Below, piece by piece: positions 1 to 10,699 of a DNA stretch of 64,000 nucleotides (positions are counted from its first letter, which is position 1; every line of letters starts with the position of its first letter). The position numbers and the translations under genes were made by a program. Where the stretch lies: contig NW_019029016.1 of NCBI RefSeq assembly GCF_002105155.1, positions 1-64,000 of the forward strand, in the 5' to 3' direction. Source of the DNA: Lobosporangium transversale (lineage: Eukaryota > Mortierellomycota > Mortierellomycetes > Mortierellales > Mortierellaceae). Below the pieces are notes generated by a model, which was not told where the DNA came from, made no database searches, and was given only the letters and a program-made list of their open reading frames with translations.

Positions 1-168
1 GATTGATTGTGGTTGCCTGGCTGCCTTCGATTGCTTTGACTAAGGTTTTCTGTCTTTAATTTTGATGAGGGAGTCTATAGCTCCTATGACTGAGCCAACC
101 GTCTACCGACTTTGGGCCTTGGCTGGCTTTCAATGAGGTTTCTTTTGGTTGAGTGGAGTGAGCTGGTT

Positions 169-199
<31 letters not shown>

Positions 200-2590
200 G
201 CAGTGACGTGACTGCTATCTGCTGATTTTTGGTTCTGACTTTTGGTTCCTGGCTTCTGGCTTTTGACTTCTGGGTTCTGCCTTTTGGCTTCTGGCTTTTG
301 GCTTTTGGCTTCTGGCTTCTGACTTTTGGCTTCTGGCTTCGATCTTTTGACTTCCGACTTCTGGCATTTGGCTTCTGGCATTTGGCTTCTGGCATTTGGA
401 TTCTGGCTTCTGACTTTGGCTTCTGGCTTCTGGCTTCTGGCTTCGGGGGTTTTTTTTTTTTTTTTTTTTTTTTCTTTTGAAGTTTTTATTCTTTTTTTAA
501 TTTTCATTTGAAGTTTTTTTTTTTTTTTTTTTTTTTGGTTTTTTTTTTTTGGGTTTTTTGGGGGTTTTTATATGACCGTTGGCTGTTAACTGTTGGCCGT
601 TGGCTGTTAACTGTTGGCCGTTGGCTGTTAACTGTTGGCCGTTGGCTGTTAACTGTTGGCCGTTGGCTGTTGGCTGTTGGCTGTTGGCTGTTGGCTGTTG
701 GTTATTAGCTCTGAGGCTATTTCTCCAGGCGCTCTATGTTTCGGTTTTTATCTTTTTTTTTATCTTTTTTTTTTTTTTGTTCTTTGTTTTGTGTTTTGGT
801 TATTTGCTTTTTTTTTTTTGTTCTTTGTTTTGTGTTTTGGTTATTTGCTTTTTTTTTTTTCTGCTATTGGATGTTGGGTGTTGACTGCTGACTTCTGGCG
901 CTTGACTATTGGCTTCGGCCCTCGGCCCTCGGCTGCTGTCTGCTTTCTATTGGCCCTGCGCTCCTAGCCGCAAGGCCCTCTACTCCCCTTATGACCCTTG
1001 CTCTCGCTTCTCCAAGCAGAGGTCTCATTGCAATAGTCTATCGAACGACTAGCCAATGAAGCCCTACTATGACCAGAGTACCTTTGGTTCAGACGGCAGG
1101 TAACAGGTCACACAACATGACGCCTCTACGCCATGCACTACACACTACAGCCAGGCGCCTGGTGCAGCTTCGCTAATTGAGGTGATCTAAGAATGGTGTC
1201 AGTAGCAATGAACTATTTACTAAACACTATAGAGCTCCGAGTTGCCAAGATCCCACCTAAACAGAGAGAACAAAAGCAATGGTAGAAACAAGTTAATATG
1301 CTCTTTGCTATGTATGCGCATGTATACTTACCTGAGGTGTTATCAGGCCTTGATAACACCTGATCCTGATCCTGGTCCTGATCCTGATCCTGCTGGAGGG
1401 GGGACCTCCTTGAGGGCCGAGACTCGAGCTCTATAGGCCTAGTAAACAGGCCACTGCTACTGACTTACCATACTTGGATGACCACAACTGTGTGTCATCT
1501 GTTACCTACGCGAAATCCCCAAGGGCACTCGGATCAAAGTAAGGTCCAGAGGCTAGAGGCTCTCTAGAGCTACTACAATGATCCCCCTTCAAGGAGTTGC
1601 GAGGGATTGACAGAGGGCCCGGCAGGCTAGAGTCCAAGCGGATGAGCCTTTAAGGGAAGAAGACAAAAAAAACACGCGTGGTTAGAATATTTGGTAATCA
1701 GAACACAGCAGAGTACAGACAGAAAGTCACGACATGTACTCTAAAAGAAATTGTACTTACAGCTCCGCTTTCGCCCCATTTCGATAAGCACTGCATGAGC
1801 TTTTTGCAGTCTTTGGGACAATCGTCGCCGTGAGCCTAGGGCTACAGCTAGAAGGAGGAAAACGAAACAAAAAAAAAAAAAAAAAAAAAAAAAGAACGAA
1901 GATAGCTTTGTAAGTATGCTGAGCTTATTCATAGTAGGGGCAACAGTGGATAATCACAAGCAAGACAAAACGAAGCCATGCATAAACTATATACTTACTT
2001 GATGACAGCAGCGAGGGCACTTCTGTGGATGACCAGGTGAGGTTTTTTTTTGCTTTTTCTGGTCTGTAGTTTGCTGTTGAGTTGCTCAGAGTGTTCCCTG
2101 GTTCTGCTCTGTAGCTGGCTAGGCGTTTGTATCATTTGTGGTCTAACAGTGGTGTGAAAGAGGGAGAAAAAGAGAGAAAGAGAGATAGACAGGGAATGAA
2201 AAGTCAGAACAAGTACAGTGCAGCATAAGGTGAGAGAGTTAGGACTTTAGTAAGGGTGAATATTTGTGGAGTGTTGCTTACCTTTCATGTTGGTCGATGA
2301 GGCTGAACTGGAAGAGAAGCGAAAAAGGGAAAGAAGGGAAAGAAAGAAAGAAAGAAAAGGAAAAAAAAAGGAAAGAAAAGAAAAAAAGCTTATTTTGTAT
2401 CGGAAGCACTCGCGAGTAAAGGACGAATGGATGAATGATGAGTGGTTTTTGAAGTCGCGCAGGAAAAATGATAAGTGAAACCAATTTGCGATTTCAGAGT
2501 ATTGACTGAATAATGAATATATCAAGCATCTTGCTTTTTGTACGCTCTAGAGCTCTAGAGCGGCCAAAAAAAAGGAAAAAAAGAAAAAAA
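1..2590 (-). repeat. Family A dispersed repeat, copy A1 (cut by window start)
   Basis: The first 1.93 kb recur almost unchanged, in inverted orientation, at about 17,640-19,580. The part from about 730 on recurs in direct orientation at 25,820-27,580, and a diverged direct copy lies at 57,750-59,540. The sense strand is set by splice signals, which are well formed only when read on the minus strand (GTAAGT donors; acceptors TTCTCTCTGTTTAG and TTCCTCCTTCTAG). In this copy and A3 the first exon differs from A2/A4: similarity to A2 ends near 2,010, and A1 and A3 continue together to about 2,900. Poly-T tracts of 20-30 bases and minisatellites fill 170-870. I recognise no transposase or reverse transcriptase in it; its mobility is inferred only from copy number. 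Confidence 0.85.
229..705. repeat. Minisatellites inside A1 (7-bp and 21-bp units)
   Basis: From 229 to about 450 a degenerate 7-bp unit (CTGGCTT and variants) is repeated some thirty times. At 576-659 the 21-bp unit CCGTTGGCTGTTAACTGTTG(G) occurs four times head to tail, followed by a 7-bp CTGTTGG run to about 702. The same two arrays lie at 18,868-19,005 and 19,130-19,345 (A2, inverted) and 57,980-58,400 (A4, with fewer 21-bp units). A third short array of CTGATC/CTGGTC hexamers is at 1,362-1,396. Confidence 0.9.
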
Positions 2591-2600
2591 GAAAAAAAAG

Positions 2601-2982
2601 CGGCGTAGCGGAATTTGAAAATGGATAATATGCGCAATACATGATATCATCCGTCATTTTTCATATGCATACAAGAGGGAAAAGAGAAAGCACTCATGGG
2701 TGGAGGTGGGGAAAAGCACTGCTAACATTCCGTCTTCCGTCTTCAAGATCTGCAAGATCATATAAACAACAATATTAGGCTACCCACAAACAATCAGAGC
2801 ACGAGCCACATTGCTCTCTCTGCATGCTAAGGTGGTGCAACAAAGAAAGAAATATCTATTTAGACAGCGAGCTAAGAGCACAAGCATATTAACACTCGCT
2901 TTCTCCACCTTGTAAGCATATGAAAATTGACAAATGATATCACAGGTGCGCAGATTATCGATTTTCAATTTCCGCTATGCCG
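2601..2982. mobile_element. Small inverted-repeat element D1 (MITE-like)
   Basis: Positions 2,601-2,675 and 2,907-2,982 are imperfect inverted repeats of about 75 bp (left end CGGCGTAGCGGAATTTGAAA, right end complementary with few mismatches), enclosing about 230 bp without coding capacity. The same terminal sequence with its GATATCATCCGTC core recurs at 27,640-27,720, and a diverged inverted version lies near 28,660-28,720. The size and foldback structure suggest a non-autonomous element. I could not establish a target-site duplication because both flanks are purine/pyrimidine runs. Confidence 0.55.
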
Positions 2983-3149
2983 TTTTCTTTTTCTTTTCTT
3001 TTTCTTTTTCTTTCCTTTTTTTTTTCCTTTTTATTTTTCCTTTTTTTTTCTTATATGTCTATACAATGCACTATTTTGTACTACTCATTATATTTGACTC
3101 AATAGCTCTTTGCATCCTATATATTAAAACGAAAGGGTGTCTGCACGTG

Positions 3150-3860
3150 CCGAAATGTGACTGCCATGAAGGCAAAGTGACTGCTACAGAGAGTGGCTTT
3201 GGCCCCAATATGGCTCCCTGGGTGGAAATAAAGAGGTATCTTATTTGTAAATGAAAAGAGAAAATAAAGGGTAGTGCTCTCTTCATTGCAAATGCCGACA
3301 CCAAAAAATTTTTGCTCAAAAAAATTTGACCTCTACTCTGAGTACGGTATACACACTATTAAAGGTCATGTCAACAATATACGATGCGAGAGTATATACA
3401 TATTATGGGCCTGAACTCTTGGCGTACTTTACCACTCTACACCTTCTTCTATCACATTCCTTGCTTTCACACACTTTACCTTCACATATCTTTCACTCTT
3501 CATTTGAAAAGAAAAAAAAAAGATATGTTCCATACGTTCATCTGTCAGACCTTCGCCACCTGCCAAATGGGTCATCAAAGCATGGCAAGTCCGGTGAGAC
3601 GGAGGTTTGAAGAGAGCTTACAAGGAGGAGAACAGGTGAAGGAATATGACTGGGCTTATAGGCCAATCGGCTCTGCCCTGCTTGCATTGCTTGAATAGGA
3701 GATGGAAAAAGGGGAAGAAAGGAAAAATGAGGTAGAAAGGTTTAAGACTGCAGCTGAACTTCGATGTAGTGCTTGCTTGACGTAGGTTGCTCTTGCAGCA
3801 AGGATGTGTTTGTCCTATTCTAAGGATAGCCAGGCTCAAGTCCTTGGTCTAACGGCACTC
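3150..3860 (+). pseudogene. Family C remnant C1 with upstream region
   Basis: This stretch parallels 52,460-53,370. Shared landmarks are a promoter-like segment (ACGATGCGAGAGTATATA here, ACGATGCGAACGTATATA there), a coding remnant with AEL-C-x2-C (KTAAELRCSACLT near 3,745), and the segment YSKDSQAQVLG near 3,815. An intact relative of the coding part is the minus-strand gene at 15,950-16,771. Here the frame is broken by stops (for example after ALLALLE near 3,695), so I call it a pseudogene. Function of the family is unknown. Confidence 0.5.
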
Positions 3861-4223
3861 ACTCCACCGAGTTGATCTCCAGCAGCCGTCCCGCATACCT
3901 CCACATGAACAACTGTTCGCTCTCTTTCAATCCCACAATCTCCCTCACAAAAAGAGGACAAGGGACCTACGTACCATACTGATGCATTGTCTATAATAGA
4001 GGTAGCTAAATAGCCAAGTAATGATCATAAAAGAGTACCTCCTACACTACAAAAGTAATGCTAGAAAGCCTATCTAAAACTATGGGAATGATAATTTACA
4101 TTACGTAGTTCTTCTGCGAGGAACAATCTAGTGTAACAGTTAAATTCTAGCATTTTCGCATACCCGCCAATGCTAAAATGCTTAACTTTATTTTTGTTAT
4201 TGCATTAGGTGAGGAGAATATCG

Positions 4224-4246
4224 GTTTATTTCAGTGCTCCTAATCG
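4224..4246 (+). repeat. hAT left target duplication and TIR
   Basis: GTTTATTT (4,224-4,231) is the target-site duplication and CAGTGCTCCTAATCG (4,232-4,246) the perfect part of the left TIR. Confidence 0.93.
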
Positions 4247-4680
4247 ATTCGATACAACCGAAATTGAATGGGATTGAATGCATTCGATTCAGTTTCGGCT
4301 CAGGGTAAGTTTGTACCGAAATTGAATGCTCCATTCCTGTATCGAATCGAATGAATCGAATGTGTTGAATGATACCCTTAATGTGTAGCATGGGTCGTAT
4401 GATTATATCGAATGCATCGAATGTATCGAAACCGTTTACCGAATGTATCGCAGCCGATTTACCGAATGCATCAAAACCGATTTTTTAAGCGCATCGAATG
4501 TATCTATGCACTATTTAATACGACTATATCGGCTTTTTGAATAAAAAACTTGACAGGTTAGAATGGGCTTACACAATTTGATGCGCCACGGTACATTCGA
4601 CTAACGTTCAAATGTTGGAAATATATTTAAATTTTGACTTATCACTTATAACGAATGTATACAGAACTATAGCAACTAAT

Positions 4681-7452
4681 TTATGGGAGAACATTCATCC
4701 AAGAGTCCAGGATGACCAAGCGCTGGATCGTCGTAGGGCTAAGGCTATTTCTTTCTGGTGACAGGAAGAACTTGGTTTGCGAAAAGCATCTTTCTGCCGG
4801 GGTTGATGTCACAGGGACTGCAAGATAGTCCTTTGCCATATTCGCCAAATTGGGCAAGCGCTCCTTTTGTGATCACCAGTACACTAACTCTGGAGGCTCA
4901 TGTTACTAGCAACTAGAGAACTTCCTTCTCGAACGTATAATTCAAGCTCTCCACCTTTTTTCTTGATACCATAGCGTCTCATCTCCATTTCTTCTTCAGC
5001 TGGGAGCTGACTTGGGCCTTCTTTGCCCTTATATTCATCTTCCCAGACCTTCGTTACCATGTCTTGGCTGCTTTGAATATATTCACCCCATTCGTTAGCT
5101 TCCCACCAGTCAAACCGCATCCTCGGGTCCATAGCAGTGGCGACGGCATAGACCGCTGAGGAATCAGTTTTAGAATAATAACGCAAAAGCTTCTTTAACC
5201 CTTGACCTGCTGCGTTTTTTAGTGGAGGATCCTCTTCTTTTTCAATATAATCTTCTAGGTGGTCGATCATGTTGTTGTAAGCAGACATGGCTCTGTTGAT
5301 TGTCGGGTATCCCAGGCTAGAAGACACCGTCGCTGTGATATCATTAAACTGGCTAAGCAAAATATGGAGGTTCTTCAGGTATCCCCATTCTTCGTCTTTC
5401 AGGGAGAAGGCCGATAAAAACGGTTCGTTCTGGCACATGCTCTGGTAGGCTAGCCTTAACGTTATTGCCCTATCCACCATGATGAAAGTAGAGCTCCAAC
5501 GTGTGCAGTTATCCCTTTTCAGTTCAAGGCTTGGGCATTTCAGGATAGCGCAGACCTGGCCAAACTTGTCAATTCTTTGTGGCGAAGCTCTATGTATAAG
5601 TCGATATAAAAGGTATTTTATAGTTAAGTTTCATGATTCAAGTTTATACTGTATTATCCATCGAGCCAGGACCATAAATGTGTGTTATCTTCTTTTATTG
5701 CCTAATTTAGCGAACTTTTCAGAAAACTACCCTTAAATAAAAGAAATAAACTATATAAATCTGCTCTGCTACCAAGTTGGATCTGCATCTTCTTGATAGT
5801 GAGCCAGGAAAAATAGTAAAACTAAAGACAAAAGGGTGGGTATAGGGTGGGACATATATGGTCCTGGCTCTCGGATAATAAGCTTAAGTCGTCATGTTAT
5901 TCGACTTGGCCAGCTATTTGCAGTCAAGATTATATAGTAATACTGACCTGATCTTAACAATGCCTTTTCTGAGTTTCTGTAATGTACTCAGCGTTACAAG
6001 CGTTAACCCAACCGCATCCTCACACTCATTGTTGTTCACGTAGAGACTGTCATTTTCAGGAGCCAAGTCATTCAAACCACTTGGGCCCAAAATCGCCTGA
6101 ACTGCCAGATTAATGATGTGTCCAAGGCATGGCCCATGGTATAAGCCATCCTTGAGCGGCCTAATGTTTTTTATTTTTATTTATTTTTATTTTTTTTAAG
6201 AGAAGCGTTAGAGATAACTCATTACTAGATGCGTTAGCATTATTGAAAGTGACTGAGAATTACCATTCTACTGCCTTGGGATGCTTTTCAAGCTCTTGGA
6301 TCATTTTGGACATATTTGACGCATTGTCGGTGGTGATACTTAGAAGCTTGTCACCAATTTTAAATCGATCGATGACCTTAGCCAGAGATTCCGCTAAGTT
6401 CTCACCTGTATGCGCTCCATACAATGGCTCAAATCCAATGACCAGCTCTTGTTGGCGCCAGTCATGATCAATCCAGTGAGCTGTTACCCCCAGGAAGTTG
6501 TCTTGGAAAGGGCTTGTCTAGCCATCAACGGTCAGTGATACCTTGTTAATATCCTCAAATAAGCTTATGACTTGATGCTCCATGTATTGGTATTTTAGCT
6601 TAGCCTATTTTTAATCCATCTTTTTGTCAGTGTTTGGCTGATGTTTGTTATAAAAAAAAAATAATAATTGAAGAGTAATAATAATAATAATAATAATCAT
6701 AATCATAGTAATAATAGTTTTACCTTGGTTGCCATGGTGTCATCAGACGGTAGCTTTACTTGAGATGCTGTAGCCATTGTAGCATGGACTAGAAGCTCCT
6801 GGAGAGCAGTGCTTTTGACAATCGTAAATGGCTGCTTTGTTGTGATAACGAATCGGACAAGCAATTCGTCAAATCTCGTAGGGTCAAATACTTTTGGCTG
6901 AGAAAATGAATTAAGCATCTTGTCCATCGGGCCTTGCTTGGAGAGACTGCCATCATTGGCATTGCTATCTTTAGTGATGCGATGTACTTGCCACAGATGC
7001 TGGATGACCCCTGAAGTTGACATATTCGATGAACCAAAGGTTTTCCCGCAGCTAGGGTAACAGCAGCGCATACCAGAGCCACTCTTAGTTTTAACACGCT
7101 CGGCCCACTTGTTCTTCAGTGACCACGCCCAGCTTCGGTTGATCGCCGTGCTGCTTGCCACGCTGGAGCTTCCCACGCTCCTCGTCACTAAGCTCTCATT
7201 CATCACGCTGCCGCTCATCACGCTCTCCATATCCATATCGTTGTCAGATGCGTCAAAGCTGGCAGACATAGAAGTGTTACCAACGTCATAAACCTTAAGT
7301 TCATGTATGATAAAATTGCAATGGAGGTATTAATTTAAACATTAAGGTTAAGTTTTTTCCTTCTTTTCTTAATACAAAGTAATATGGCAAATGTATTCAA
7401 TATATACTTCTTCTTCTTCCTCCTCGATAATTCGACGACGTCGTTTACTCAT
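4681..7452 (-). pseudogene. hAT transposase gene, multi-exon, inactivated
   Basis: Read on the minus strand: a short basic first exon (ATG 7,452, MSKRRRR then acidic), an exon to about 6,725 with a BED zinc finger (CCYPSCGKTF ... HLWQVH), a segment at 6,620-6,240 (FEDINKVSLTVDG, ITTDNASNMSKMI), one at 6,174-5,948 (GPCLGHIINLAVQAIL), an exon from 5,589 (RDNCTRWSSTFIMVDRAI) and the C-terminal dimerisation region ending at 4,681 (MAKDYLAVPVTSTPAERCFS). The order matches hAT transposases. It is inactive: in-frame TAA and TAG near 6,610, TAG replacing the expected Trp in VDG*TSPF near 6,520, a frameshift near 4,890, and TGA replacing a Trp in YW*SQ near 4,860. A functional copy elsewhere would be needed to mobilise it. 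Confidence 0.88.
5653..5918. mobile_element. DIRS-type terminal fragment inserted in hAT intron
   Basis: It is nearly identical to 21,321-21,584. It begins ATTATCCATCGAGCCAGGAC and near 5,860 carries the inverse (GTCCTGGCTCTCGGATAAT), so it folds back. The interior resembles the left end of the deleted DIRS element at 38,700-38,830 (AAATAAACTA, CTGCATCT, GGGTGGGACATA). This is the arrangement of a DIRS end joined to its internal complementary region. It lies in the inferred hAT intron 5,590-5,947, so it did not itself break the transposase. Confidence 0.7.
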
Positions 7453-7968
7453 TTTAAGAGATGTTTTGGGCTGAATTGAGATAATGCATGAAAAGGAAAA
7501 GAGAGAAAAAAAAAAAAAAAAAAAGGAAAAGGAAAGGAAATGAGGCGAACTGAAGCGAATGCAAACACATTTGTTGTCCTGATGCCGCAGTTGAGTATTT
7601 AAGTATAACGCACCAGATATCTCGCACTCGTTGTTAGGCTTTATTTTCTATAAACATGTGTTTTAACCTTATCTTCATGGTAATATTTTTCTTAATCCAC
7701 GATTTAAATCCACATTTTGATTAAGAGTGCCGTGAGAAAAAAATTATAAAAATTTTAATCGGTTTATCAATGTACCGAATGATTCGGTATATCAAATGAA
7801 TTGAATCGGTACAATCGAGGCACCGAATGATTCGGTTTACCGAATACATCGAATATTCGATACATTCGATTCGGTTTCGACAATATATATTCATTCGGTT
7901 TCGATTCGATATGAACCTTACCTTGGTCAATTCGATTTCGGTTCGAAGGTGTATTGAATCGAATGTAC

Positions 7969-7991
7969 CGATTAGGAGCACTGGTTTATTT
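7969..7991 (-). repeat. hAT right TIR and target duplication
   Basis: CGATTAGGAGCACTG (7,969-7,983) is the inverse of the left TIR and is followed by the matching duplication GTTTATTT (7,984-7,991). Confidence 0.93.
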
Positions 7992-8104
7992 CCGAAGGGA
8001 CTACATATAATTCACGTTTATCCACTGTTCTCTACTTTCGCCACTATTACATTTATTTTTATTTTATTTTATTTTTGGATTTTATTATCTATATTAGTTA
8101 AAGA

Positions 8105-9985
8105 TCCCTCTCAATGCTACGCCTTATGGCATGTAGCCTGTGCAGCAGCGACAGACATGGCAAGAGACCATGCCCTCAGAATGTAAGGAATGTGGTAAGG
8201 CCTTCTTATCTTTTTGTTTTTATGTTTTTGGAATATATAAACATTAATAATATTTTCCCAACTGATAAAGACAGAACGATTTTTCCCAATCGCCTCGCTC
8301 CCCCTTCCATTCCACGTCTGTATGTGGGTGCAGTCGTCCAGGCCATGTGCGCAGCTCATACCCAAATAATTAAGAATGAGTGATTTCGGTATTTAACAAT
8401 CGTAGAAAACTTTTTATTTTATTTGATTTTATTTTATTTTATTTTTGACATGGTAGTGGTTGGTGCATGCTGAGCTTAAGCTTATATACCTTCTATACCT
8501 TCTATACCTTGAATAACGCTGCCAGCAACGATGTGCAGAATATTGGGTCAATTCGAAGGCAAAGGTTCCTATTTTATATTCATTAGATTTTGTCATTCTT
8601 TTTTAACCCTCCATCATTATTACTTACCTGCAGGGCGAGCACCGTCAACCAGCTCCTACAGTGTATAAATGCAGTATCTGCAGTTGCCTAGGAGTAGATA
8701 TAGACCATGCTCAAGTAATAAAGGGTGAGTTTGATTTTCAACGGTTGGATTTTTTCGTCTCAGCAATAGACTATTAATCCTTAGCTTTTTCCTTTTTACT
8801 GCTTGCTTTAATAGCGTTGTTAGTAACTCAGTGCAAAATGGCGCTAGGCCTGTGTGCACACGAAGTATTGTTTTGGAGATGGTGGAGATGAAAATGAAAG
8901 ACCCGTGCAAAGACAAGGGTGTGCTACTTTTTGTTCGGTTTTTTATTGGCTTATTATACTGTATTATACATTGCGTGTACTTAATCTTACACAATTACCA
9001 TTTACCATTTACCATTGACCTTCAGAATACACGAGCGTAAAGGTGATCCTTCTGTTGAGGATGCTCCTTCTACCGAAGATAATTCCTCTGTCGAAGACAA
9101 CTTTCTACCACCCGCTAGAAAAAGGTTTCACCAAGATTTCGTTTTGGGTTCCAATGTTATGCAATATAGGTACCGGTCAGTTGCCATTATTGCGGTGCCT
9201 TCATGTTTATTGAAGAATGTGTGTGCAACGCAGTAGTAAAAGCCGGCCAGAATTTCCTTTATGCTGTGGGAGAGGTCAAGTGGATATTCCTCCACTTAGC
9301 CTTGGTTTAACTTCTTGATGGGCAGAGCCGCAAGGTAAGTTATTCCGTTAACACATATAAGCATATAACTGCGCTCTTTCGTTCACGTCCGTGGAAGTGA
9401 ACCTTGATAAAGATCTTGCGAACAACCTACATGAAGTGTACACGTTTCGTACCATTGGAAGGGTTAGTACTCTGATTGATCCTATGACGCCAACTGAAGG
9501 CGCTGCCTCTCTGTTCCTGCAGGCTCATGCTCACATTCATGACCCTGCTCAGCAAGCAAGACTCCGTAATAACCATTTCGGGGATTCCTTGATGAAGGCC
9601 TGTTGCAGTAACCACAGCAGCTCCTTGAACTACACTACCCGATAGCCCATACGCTCAAAGATGTCAGAGAATGTGCGCACGAGGATATCGTGCGGCTGAA
9701 GGTCGTCATCCGTGCTGGGCCTCAGCATGAGGGGAGAGGGCAAAGGCGAATGCAGTACAGGCCCTCTCATCAACTGGAATCGTGCTATTGATGGCTGGCG
9801 CCAGTAGTAAGGTTTCTCAGCAAGGCATCATAATTGAAAGCAGAGCCAGTGGTTTGAAAAAAACCAGTGAGGTTCATCAAGCTGAAGGCGGATGCATATA
9901 TCGGTACAATGGGTGCAATTGAGCTAAATCTCAGACCTGAGCTATAGTTGCGGAACATTGTCTCCAAGGATGGTTTGTAAATAAG
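8105..9985 (+). pseudogene. Decayed Helitron RepHel gene, 5' part
   Basis: This plus-strand stretch matches the minus-strand Helitron at 10,700-15,650 piece by piece. Near 8,125-8,175 is a zinc-knuckle exon (CSLCSSDRHGKRPC), followed by degenerate knuckles near 8,310 (CSRPGH) and 8,670 (CSICS). Then come RKRFHQDFVLGSNV near 9,120, a frameshifted PEFPLCCGRGQV near 9,255, VYTFRTIGRVSTLIDPMTP and HIHDPAQQARLRNNHF at 9,435-9,580, and KLKADAYIG / LNLRPE at 9,880-9,945 after an internal deletion. No helicase part remains. Stops and frameshifts are frequent, so it is an old copy. It converges on the other Helitron. Confidence 0.8.
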
Positions 9986-10192
9986 CATCCTCTCATTTAC
10001 TACCGTATCTTCTAGATATTCTTCCTTATTTTGTATTTTATTTTTTGTTTATTTTACTGCTGTATACAATTTACCGGATTTTGCTTTATTGTATTTCTAT
10101 ATAGTTTGTAGTTTTTAAAATGGTAAAAAAGATCCCGGTCAATAAAAATGTTATAGATGGTAACGCTTTATTTTGTCTTCATAAAATTTCTA

Positions 10193-10460
10193 ACGAGGCA
10201 AGAGCCGGCCGTGGCGAAGCCACGGTCTCCGGCTCGTACTCATTAAAAGGTTAATTTTACCGAGGTGGACAATGTCTGCTTCCCTTATCTGCCGTGTAAA
10301 TGTTTTGACCAACCAGAAAATAGCGAACATCTGACCGAGGGCGTCATGGCGGAAAAATAAATAATTGTGTGGTATTACCCTCTTAACGTGTTATCTCTTT
10401 ACATTTTAAATATTTACGAGCCGGAGACCGTGGCTTCGCCACGGCCTGCTCTTGCCTCGT
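10193..10460. repeat. Inverted pair of 46-bp GC-rich palindromes around a family B fragment
   Basis: Positions 10,193-10,238 and 10,415-10,460 are 46-bp inverted repeats differing at one base. Each is itself an imperfect palindrome, ACGAG ... CCGTGGCGAAGCCACGG ... CTCGT, and so can form its own hairpin. The enclosed 176 bp derive from family B: they contain the end of the small B reading frame (SEHLTEGVMAEK then stop near 10,370) and its downstream sequence (TTAACGTGTTATCTCTTTA). The arms are strikingly GC-rich against AT-rich flanks. The unit lies 240 bp beyond the helicase stop codon of the minus-strand Helitron. Confidence 0.85.
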
Positions 10461-10699
10461 AATAAAATTTAATGCTTACAACATAGTAAGTTATCTTTAT
10501 CGTACAAAATAAAATACAAAAACAAAATAAAATACAAAATATAAATACAAAATAAAATACAAAATATAAATGCAGGTAAAATACAAATAAGTGCTACAAA
10601 TAACGTCAGATTGAATAACAATGGAGATGAGCTGAAAGTTGACGTGAATGACTTGGGGATGAAGAAGCAGCAGGATGTCTGAAAACCAAGATATTGTGA

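Larger units (their letters stand above)
4232..7983 (-). mobile_element. Complete hAT transposon with TIRs and 8-bp TSD
   Basis: The left end starts CAGTGCTCCTAATCG at 4,232 and the right end is its exact inverse ending at 7,983 (15 bp perfect, then imperfect). The 8 bases outside each end are identical (GTTTATTT at 4,224-4,231 and 7,984-7,991), as expected of a hAT insertion. About 250 bp inside each end are crowded with CGAATG / ATTCGATTCGGT motifs, typical of subterminal transposase binding sites. The single gene inside, on the minus strand, encodes a BED/RNase-H-fold hAT transposase that is now broken. Total length is 3,752 bp, including a later DIRS fragment of about 266 bp. Confidence 0.93.

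Noticed and set aside
229-460. Possible CRISPR-like array
   Set aside because: Units are 7 bp with no spacers, and the sequence is eukaryotic.
229-708. Overlapping frames rich in W, L, F, G or K, Q, S
   Set aside because: They are translations of 7-bp and 21-bp minisatellites and of homopolymers; several frames and both strands are open for the same reason.
1242-1436. 64-residue frame with PDPDPGPDPDP, present in all four A copies
   Set aside because: It is on the strand opposite to the conserved splice sites and covers a hexamer repeat; conservation follows from copy identity.
10415-10460. Palindrome as the Helitron 3' terminus
   Set aside because: There is no CTRR after the hairpin and an inverted copy lies 176 bp away, so a Helitron end cannot be claimed.
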